64,000 nt of DNA, from assembly GCF_009696685.2 (NCBI RefSeq), contig NZ_CP102355.1:1537501-1601500 (forward strand), read 5' to 3'. Below the pieces are notes generated by a model that did no database searches, was not told the DNA's origin, and saw only the letters and a program-made list of their open reading frames with translations. Below, in pieces: positions 58,217 to 64,000 of the stretch. The stretch comes from Paracoccus sp. SMMA_5_TC. GTDB taxonomy: Bacteria; Pseudomonadota; Alphaproteobacteria; Rhodobacterales; Rhodobacteraceae. Both the position numbers and the translations under genes were made by a program. The stretch's first letter is position 1; every line of letters begins with the position of its first letter.

Positions 58217-59046
58217 TCCGCGCGTTGCTGCTGATGACGCTGATGCTGTGGGCGCTGCCGCTGCGCGCCCAGCAGGACCCGGACCCCCGGCTGGTCAGTG
58301 CCGCCGATCAGGTGGCGCTGGCCTATGTCGTCACCGGCGACGCGGCGGTGGACGCGGCATCGAAGGCCGGATTGCAGGGCCTGTCGCAGATCCTTGCCCA
58401 GCGCACCACGGTCGAGCCCGGCCCCCCCATCGGCGTCGATCCCGACCGGGACGACCTGTCGCTGCTGACGTTTCTGTATTGGCCGGTGACGGATGCGCAG
58501 GCGGCGCCCTCGCCACAGGGTTATGTGCGCCTGAACCATTTCCTGCGTTCGGGCGGGATGATCCTGTTCGACACCCGCGACGGCGATATCGCCGGGCTGG
58601 GCGGGCCGGATGGCTCGGACGCGTTGCAGGCGCTGGCCGCGCCGCTGGACATCCCGCCGCTGGCCCCTGTGCCCGCCGATCATGTGCTGACGCGCACTTT
58701 CTATCTGCTGCGCGATTTTCCCGGCCGCTATCAGGGTGCACCGCTGTGGGCCGAGGCGCCGCCCGCGGATGCCCAGGCAGCGCAAGGCGTGCCCTTTCGC
58801 AACCTCAACGATGGCGTCTCGCCGGTGCTGATCGGCGGCAATGCCTGGGCCGAGGCCTGGGCCGTGGACGCCAACGGCCTGCCCATGTTCAGCATGGGAT
58901 CGGCTTTTGACGGCGAGGAACAGCGCGAGATGGCCTATCGCTTTGGCGTGAACCTGATCATGTATGTGCTGACCGGCAACTACAAATCCGACCAGGTGCA
59001 TGTGCCCGCCCTGCTCGAGCGTCTGCGCCAGGAGGAGGTGCGATGA
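58213..59046 (+). CDS. DUF4159 domain protein, secreted
   Basis: 277 residues. Signal peptide MIRALLLMTLMLWALPLRAQ, then the DUF4159 domain: VALAYVVTGD, FLYWPVTDAQ, GGMILFDTRDGD, LTRTFYLLRDFPGRY, MAYRFGVNLIMYVLTGNYKSDQVHVPALLERL. Probably periplasmic, partner of the BatA-like protein it overlaps by ATGA. Function unknown. Confidence 0.85.
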   Translation: MIRALLLMTLMLWALPLRAQQDPDPRLVSAADQVALAYVVTGDAAVDAASKAGLQGLSQILAQRTTVEPGPPIGVDPDRDDLSLLTFLYWPVTDAQAAPSPQGYVRLNHFLRSGGMILFDTRDGDIAGLGGPDGSDALQALAAPLDIPPLAPVPADHVLTRTFYLLRDFPGRYQGAPLWAEAPPADAQAAQGVPFRNLNDGVSPVLIGGNAWAEAWAVDANGLPMFSMGSAFDGEEQREMAYRFGVNLIMYVLTGNYKSDQVHVPALLERLRQEEVR

Positions 59047-61139
59047 GCGCGCTGGTGCTGGATCCGATGTTGCCCTGGCCCATGGTGGCGGCGCTGGCCG
59101 GGTTGGCGCTGCTGGTCGGGGCCTGGGCATTGTGGCGCGGCCTGCGCGGCTGGGCGCTGCGGGCGCTGGCCGGGCTGGCTGCGGCGGCGGCGCTGGCGGG
59201 GCCGGCACTGGAAAGCGGGCTGCGCCAGCCGCTGTCCGATATCGTCATCCTGCTGGATGACCGCAGCGCCAGCCAGTCGCTGCCCGGCCGCAGCGCGCAG
59301 ACCGACGCGGCGGTCGAGGCGATGGCCCGCCAGCTGGCGGCGTTGCCCGACACCGAAATCCGCCGGGTCAGCGTCGGCGACGACCCCGATGGCACGCTGA
59401 TCGGCAAGGCGCTGACGCGCGCGATCGCGGCCGAACCGGCCGGGCGGCTGGCCGGGGTGATCGCGGTGACCGACGGCCTGGCCCATGATGCTGCCAACCT
59501 GCCGACCGAGGCGCCGGCCCCCATCCATGTGCTGCTGACCGGTCAGCCTCGCGACTGGGATCGGCGGCTGGTGATCGAACAGGCGCCGGCCTATGGCTTG
59601 ATCGGCCAGCCCGTCACCATCCGCCTTCGGGTCGAGGATGAGGGCGCCGTTCCCGCCGATGTCGCGGGCAAGCCTGCGCGTCTGCGCATCCTTCTGGACG
59701 GGGAGGACAGCCAGAGCCTCGACCTGCCGCCCGGGGTCAGCATGGATCTGGCCGTGGTGACGCGCCATGCCGGTCAGAACGTGGTCTCGATCGCCTTCGA
59801 TGCGCCGGACGCCCAGCCCGCCGAACTGACCGACCGCAACAACAGCGCCGCGATCCGGATCGAGGGCGTGCGCGACCGGCTGCGGGTGCTGCTGATTTCG
59901 GGCGAGCCCCATGCCGGCGAACGCACCTGGCGCAACCTGCTGAAATCGGACGCGAATGTCGATCTGATCCATTTCACCATCCTGCGACCGCCGGAAAAGA
60001 TAGATTTCGTGCCGGTCCAGGAAATGTCGCTGATCGCCTTTCCCACGCATGAGTTGTTCATGGAAAGGATCACCGATTTCGACCTGATCATCTTTGATCG
60101 CGACCGCGTGCGTGGCATCCTGACCCCGCAATATTACGAAAACATCCGCAATTACGTCGAGCAGGGCGGCGCGGTGCTGGTCTCGGCCGGGCCGGAAATG
60201 GCCTCGGTCGAAAGCCTGAACCTGTCGCCGATGGGGGCGATCCTGCCGGCGCGACCGACCGGTGTGATCTACCAGGAGCCGTTTCTGCCGCGTCTGACCG
60301 AGGCGGGCGAACGCCACCCTGTCACGGCAGGCCTGCCCGGCGCCCCGGCCGAAGGCGCGGCCCGGCATTGGGGGCGCTGGCTGCGCATGTCCCAGGTCGT
60401 CCCCGATCCGCAGGCGCAGGTGGTGATGACCGGTGCCCAGGGCGCGCCTTTGCTGATTCTGGACCGCGTGGGCAAGGGGCGGGTGGCGCTGCTGACCTCG
60501 GACCAGGTCTGGCTGTGGGGGCGCGGGTTCGAGGGCGGCGGGCCGCAGCTGGAATTGCTGCGCCGGATCGCGCATTGGTCGATGCAGGAACCCGAGCTTG
60601 AGGAAGAGGCGCTGCTGGCCGATGTCGCCGGCGACATGACGGTTACCATCACCCGTCGCAGCATGCAGCCGGTGGCGGGGCCGGTGCGCATCACACATCC
60701 CGACGGCCGGACCGAGGATGTTGCGCTGCGCGAGGCCGGGCCGGGCCGCTTCACCGCCCGCTGGACCGCGCCGGGGCCGGGGCTCTACCGCCTGGCCGAT
60801 GGCGACATTCGCCGTGTTCTGGCGCTGGGCCCGTCCGCCCCGCGCGAATTCGAACAGACAGTGGCCGCGGCGCAGGTGCTGGCGCCTGTGGCGCAGGCGA
60901 CCGGCGGGGCGGTGCTGCAATTGTCCGAAGGTGTGCCGGTGCTGCGCAGCGTGCGACCCGGACGGCCGGCCCATGGCCAGGGCGTCGGCGGGCCATGGAT
61001 CGCCATCACCCCGCGTGGCGCGGCCACCGTCAGCGGCATGACGCACCATCCGCTATTGCCGGCCTGGGGCTGGCTGGGGGTGATTGCCGGGCTTGCGCTG
61101 TGCGGCTGGCTGCTCGAAGGGCGCGTCCGCCGCGGCTGA
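59043..61139 (+). CDS. BatB/glutamine-amidotransferase-like membrane protein
   Basis: 698 residues. Two N-terminal helices, a VWA-like start (DIVILLDDRSASQS), a central part resembling class I glutamine amidotransferase-like domains of this operon family (RLRVLLISGEPHAGERTWRN, GGAVLVSAGPE), and a C-terminal helix. Ends the MoxR operon; overlaps the DUF4159 gene by ATGA. The role of this set is thought to be envelope maintenance; no direct evidence here. Confidence 0.8.
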   Translation: MSALVLDPMLPWPMVAALAGLALLVGAWALWRGLRGWALRALAGLAAAAALAGPALESGLRQPLSDIVILLDDRSASQSLPGRSAQTDAAVEAMARQLAALPDTEIRRVSVGDDPDGTLIGKALTRAIAAEPAGRLAGVIAVTDGLAHDAANLPTEAPAPIHVLLTGQPRDWDRRLVIEQAPAYGLIGQPVTIRLRVEDEGAVPADVAGKPARLRILLDGEDSQSLDLPPGVSMDLAVVTRHAGQNVVSIAFDAPDAQPAELTDRNNSAAIRIEGVRDRLRVLLISGEPHAGERTWRNLLKSDANVDLIHFTILRPPEKIDFVPVQEMSLIAFPTHELFMERITDFDLIIFDRDRVRGILTPQYYENIRNYVEQGGAVLVSAGPEMASVESLNLSPMGAILPARPTGVIYQEPFLPRLTEAGERHPVTAGLPGAPAEGAARHWGRWLRMSQVVPDPQAQVVMTGAQGAPLLILDRVGKGRVALLTSDQVWLWGRGFEGGGPQLELLRRIAHWSMQEPELEEEALLADVAGDMTVTITRRSMQPVAGPVRITHPDGRTEDVALREAGPGRFTARWTAPGPGLYRLADGDIRRVLALGPSAPREFEQTVAAAQVLAPVAQATGGAVLQLSEGVPVLRSVRPGRPAHGQGVGGPWIAITPRGAATVSGMTHHPLLPAWGWLGVIAGLALCGWLLEGRVRRG

Positions 61140-61203
61140 CGCGCGAACTTGCCAAGCCCTTCGCCCGTTGCTAGGCAAATGAAAACGCTTCACGAGGACG
61201 CGC

Positions 61204-61683
61204 ATGGCCGCCGATCAGACCGACTACATCCCGCCGACAGCCGTCGATCTTGCCATGATCAAGCGGATCCTGCCGCACCGTTACCCCTTTCTGCTGGTCG
61301 ATCGGGTGCGCGACATCGTGCCAAATGTCAGTTGCGTGGGCGTGAAGATGGTGACCTCGAACGAGCCGCATTTCGAGGGGCATTTTCCGCAGGAACCGGT
61401 GATGCCCGGCGTGCTGATCATCGAGGCGATGGCGCAATCGGCGGCGGTGCTGGTCGGCGTCAGCCTGAACCTGGCCGACAAGGGCATGGGCACCTATTTC
61501 ATGTCCATCGACAAATGCCGCTTTCGCCAGAAGGTTGTTCCCGGCGACGTGCTGGAACTGCACATGAAAACGCTGCGCGGTGGCGGCAAGGTGTGGAAAT
61601 TCGAAGGCCGCGCGATGGTCAATGGCGAGCTGGCGGCCGAGGCCGAGGTCATGGCCATGCTGAACCGCGGCGACAATGGCTGA
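61204..61683 (+). CDS. fabZ: 3-hydroxyacyl-ACP dehydratase FabZ
   Basis: 159 residues, hot-dog fold. Catalytic His in [13 protein letters not shown] and Glu in [20 protein letters not shown]. It dehydrates 3-hydroxyacyl-ACP in fatty acid synthesis. It starts the fabZ-lpxA-lpxI-lpxB unit. The stop overlaps lpxA by 8 bp. Confidence 0.96.
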   Translation: MAADQTDYIPPTAVDLAMIKRILPHRYPFLLVDRVRDIVPNVSCVGVKMVTSNEPHFEGHFPQEPVMPGVLIIEAMAQSAAVLVGVSLNLADKGMGTYFMSIDKCRFRQKVVPGDVLELHMKTLRGGGKVWKFEGRAMVNGELAAEAEVMAMLNRGDNG

Positions 61684-62461
61684 TCTGAGCATCCACCCCT
61701 CGGCCGTGGTGGACCCGGCGGCCCGGATCGAGGATGGCTGCGAGATCGGCCCGTTCTGCGTTGTGGGCCCCCAGGTCGCGCTGGGTCGCGGGGTTGTGCT
61801 GAAATCGCATGTGGTGGTGACCGGCAACACGGTGATCGGCGATGAGACGGTCGTATTCCCCTTTGCCTCGATCGGCGAGGTGCCGCAGGATCTGAAGTTC
61901 CGCGGCGAGCAGGTGCGGCTGGAAATCGGCGCCCGAAACCGCATCCGCGAGTATGTGACGATGAACCCGGGCACCGAAGGGGGTGGCGGGGTGACGCGCG
62001 TGGGCAACGACGGGCTGTTCATGGCTGGCAGCCATGTCGCCCATGACTGCCAGATCGGCGACCGGGTGATCCTGGTCAACAATGCCTCGGTCGCGGGCCA
62101 TTGCCATCTGGGCGATGACGTCATCATCGGCGGCTTGTCGGGCGTGCATCAATGGGTGCGGATCGGCCGCGGGGCGATGATCGGGGCCGTGACCATGGTG
62201 ACGGCCGATGTCATTCCCTATGGCCTCGTCCAGGGGCCGCGCGGGCATCTGGACGGGTTGAACCTGGTGGGCCTGAAGCGCCGCGGCGCCTCGCGCGAGG
62301 AAATCCAGTCGCTGCGCGAAATGCTGTCGCAGCTGGGCGAGGGCAGCTTTCGCGACAAGGCCCGCCAGCTGTCGGATTCGGCCAGCAGCAGCATGGTGCG
62401 CGAGGTGCTCGACTTTATCCTTGGTCCCTCGGATCGCAGCTTTCTGACCCCACGGACATGA
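61676..62461 (+). CDS. lpxA: UDP-GlcNAc acyltransferase
   Basis: 261 residues. Left-handed beta helix of hexapeptide repeats ([17 protein letters not shown] onward) and a C-terminal helical part; catalytic His in [13 protein letters not shown]. First step of lipid A synthesis. Overlaps lpxI by ATGA. Confidence 0.96.
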   Translation: MADLSIHPSAVVDPAARIEDGCEIGPFCVVGPQVALGRGVVLKSHVVVTGNTVIGDETVVFPFASIGEVPQDLKFRGEQVRLEIGARNRIREYVTMNPGTEGGGGVTRVGNDGLFMAGSHVAHDCQIGDRVILVNNASVAGHCHLGDDVIIGGLSGVHQWVRIGRGAMIGAVTMVTADVIPYGLVQGPRGHLDGLNLVGLKRRGASREEIQSLREMLSQLGEGSFRDKARQLSDSASSSMVREVLDFILGPSDRSFLTPRT

Positions 62462-63255
62462 GCAGAATCGCCCTGATCGCCGGCGAGGGAGTTCTGGCCC
62501 CCGCCATTGCCCAGGCGCTGGATCAGCCGCTGGTCTATGCGCTGGATCATCTTTCGCCGCAGCTTCCCGCGCGCCCGTTCCGGCTGGAGCGACTGGTGCC
62601 GTTCCTGGACGAGCTGATAGATCAGGGCGTGGACCGCGTGGTCTTTGCAGGGGCCATCCGGCGCCCGCGGATCGAACCGGAACTGTTCGATCCGCGCACC
62701 ATGGCGATTGTGCCGCGCATCCTGATGGGGATGCAGTCGGGCGATGATGCCGCCCTGCGCGCGGTGCTGGAAGTTTTCGAGGAAACAGGCATAAATATCC
62801 TGTCTGTCGATCAGATATTGCCCGAACTTGTCCCCGGCGAAGGCATTCTGGCTGGCGCGCCCGGACCGGGCGATCAGAAGGACGCCGCCCGGGCGGCCCA
62901 GATCGTGCAGGGCCTGGGCGATCTGGATATCGGGCAGGGCGCCGTGGTGGCCCAGGGTCTGTGCCTTGCTGTCGAGGCGCTGCCGGGCACCCAGGCGATG
63001 CTGGAATTCGCCGGTCTGCATGTCGGGTTGCGGCCCAACCCCAATGGGCCTCGCGGCCTTCTTTACAAGGCGCCGAAGCCCGGACAGGATCGCCGCATCG
63101 ATCTGCCGACCATCGGGCCCGACACGGTGCATCAGGTGGCAAGGGCCGGACTGGCCGGCATCGCCTGGCAGGCTGGCGGTGTCATCGTGCTGCAACGCGA
63201 CGAGGCTATTGCGGCCGCCGAAGCAGCGGGGTTGTTTCTGTGGGCGCGGGCGTGA
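62458..63255 (+). CDS. lpxI: UDP-2,3-diacylglucosamine pyrophosphatase LpxI
   Basis: 265 residues. DUF1009/LpxI: IALIAGEGVLAPAIAQA at the start, VVFAGAIRRPR, GINILSVDQILPEL, C-terminal GLRPNPNG, DLPTIGPDTV. It hydrolyses UDP-2,3-diacylglucosamine to lipid X; alphaproteobacteria use it instead of LpxH. ATG 62458 overlaps the lpxA stop. Confidence 0.95.
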   Translation: MSRIALIAGEGVLAPAIAQALDQPLVYALDHLSPQLPARPFRLERLVPFLDELIDQGVDRVVFAGAIRRPRIEPELFDPRTMAIVPRILMGMQSGDDAALRAVLEVFEETGINILSVDQILPELVPGEGILAGAPGPGDQKDAARAAQIVQGLGDLDIGQGAVVAQGLCLAVEALPGTQAMLEFAGLHVGLRPNPNGPRGLLYKAPKPGQDRRIDLPTIGPDTVHQVARAGLAGIAWQAGGVIVLQRDEAIAAAEAAGLFLWARA

Positions 63256-63333
63256 TCCGGCCACGCCGGCGCCAATGTTACGGCCGGCCGTCTATCGCCA
63301 GTCCGGCATCCCGATGACCAGCAGCAGGACGCC

Positions 63334-64000
63334 ATGAAGTTCTTTGTGATCGCGGGCGAGCCTTCGGGCGACAATCTGGGTGCGGCACTGATGGCGGGGC
63401 TGCGGCAGTTGCAGCCCGACGTCGTCTTTGACGGCATCGGCGGCCCCGCGATGGCGGCGCAGGGGCTCGACAGCCGCTTTCCCATGCAAGAGCTGAGCCT
63501 GATGGGCATATGGGAGGTTCTGCCCCGCTATCGTGCCTTGCAGGCGCGGGTCCGGGAAACCGCCCAGGCCATTGCAGAGGCCCGGCCAGATGCGCTGATT
63601 ACCATCGACAGTCCGGATTTCTGCCTGCGGGTGGCGCGGCAGGCGCGGGTGCTGCACCCCGGCCTGCGCACGATCCACTACGTTGCGCCGTCGGTCTGGG
63701 CCTGGCGGGCAGGGCGCGCGCGCAAGATGGCCCAGGTCATCGACCATGTTCTGGCGATTCTGCCCTTTGAACCGCCGTTGATGCAGGCTGCGGGGATGAG
63801 CTGCGATTTCGTCGGCCATCCGATCGTTGCCGAGCCTGTGGCCGGCGCGGCCGAGGCTGCGGCCTTTCGCCAGGCCCACGGTATCGCGCCCGATGCGCCG
63901 CTGATCCTGTGCCTGCCGGGCTCGCGCCGGACCGAGGTGGCGCGTCTGGGCCCCCGTTTTGACGAGGCGCTGATCCGCTTGCGCGACCGGGTGCCGGAAA
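63334..64000 (+). CDS. lpxB: lipid-A-disaccharide synthase LpxB, 5' part
   Basis: The first 222 residues; the window ends inside the gene. GT19 family: FFVIAGEPSGDNLGAALM at the start, LMGIWEVLPRY, ITIDSPDFCLRVAR, HYVAPSVWAWR, FVGHPIV and LPGSRRTEV. It joins lipid X with UDP-diacylglucosamine. The ATG at 63334 lies 78 bp after lpxI. Confidence 0.95.
   Translation, partial: MKFFVIAGEPSGDNLGAALMAGLRQLQPDVVFDGIGGPAMAAQGLDSRFPMQELSLMGIWEVLPRYRALQARVRETAQAIAEARPDALITIDSPDFCLRVARQARVLHPGLRTIHYVAPSVWAWRAGRARKMAQVIDHVLAILPFEPPLMQAAGMSCDFVGHPIVAEPVAGAAEAAAFRQAHGIAPDAPLILCLPGSRRTEVARLGPRFDEALIRLRDRVPE

Overview
The window looks like a chromosomal segment of a high-GC alphaproteobacterium of the Rhodobacterales, most likely Paracoccus or a close relative. 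Evidence: an rRNA operon ending 23S-5S-tRNA-fMet, the divergent ethylmalonyl-CoA pathway pair ccr/ecm, a MipZ division ATPase, LpxI instead of LpxH, a trgB-cysK pair as in Rhodobacter, and pyruvate dehydrogenase with a lipoyl domain on E1-beta. The genus call is inference; no 16S sequence is present.

Layout. 1-1771: the 3' part of 23S rRNA, 5S rRNA, tRNA-fMet and the operon terminator. 1685-11488: an accessory block next to tRNA-fMet. It starts with the 3' remnant of a large serine recombinase whose last codons are the antisense of the tRNA. It then carries a reactive-sulfur module: a phosphatase-SQR fusion, a ferritin-like protein without its metal ligands, an ETHE1/Blh-type hydrolase, deleted YeeE/YedE remnants, a DUF2892 membrane protein, Crp/Fnr and Rrf2 regulators, 1-Cys peroxiredoxin, a CioAB bd-type oxidase with a 34-residue DUF2474 protein, and a secreted DsrE-like protein. 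An identical palindromic operator lies about 50 bp before the start codon of two of its transcription units. 11489-12402: gene-poor, with a decayed membrane ORF and tRNA-Ser(CGA).

12403-26863: trgB, cysK, a large MscS channel, an IS5/IS427-group element sitting on the stop codon of an AI-2E family gene, gyrA, dsbB, dedA, a zinc metallopeptidase, a Coq10/RatA-like protein, a sulfotransferase and gdhA. 27110-32809: ccr and ecm (divergent), an AhpD-like protein, a LysR regulator and azoR. 32882-37892: a structured leader, then ffh, GNAT, chorismate mutase, rpsP, rimM, trmD, rplS, rpmE and a strong terminator. 38027-43144: mipZ and a two-gene RND efflux system. 43174-47360: ftsB-pdhA-pdhB-pdhC, read leftwards.

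47430-54346: an M20 deacylase, small membrane proteins, deoC, a two-domain ALDH16-type dehydrogenase, a hydroxypyruvate-isomerase-like protein and DUF1285. 54409-61139: a tightly overlapped MoxR-DUF58-BatA-DUF4159-membrane protein operon. 61204-64000: fabZ-lpxA-lpxI-lpxB for lipid A, with lpxB cut by the window end.

The most interesting stretch is the sulfur block. SQR would pass sulfide electrons to quinone, Blh and DsrE would process persulfide sulfur, and a CIO-type bd oxidase, a class generally tolerant of sulfide and cyanide, would reoxidise the quinol. That functional linkage is inference from content, order and the shared operator.
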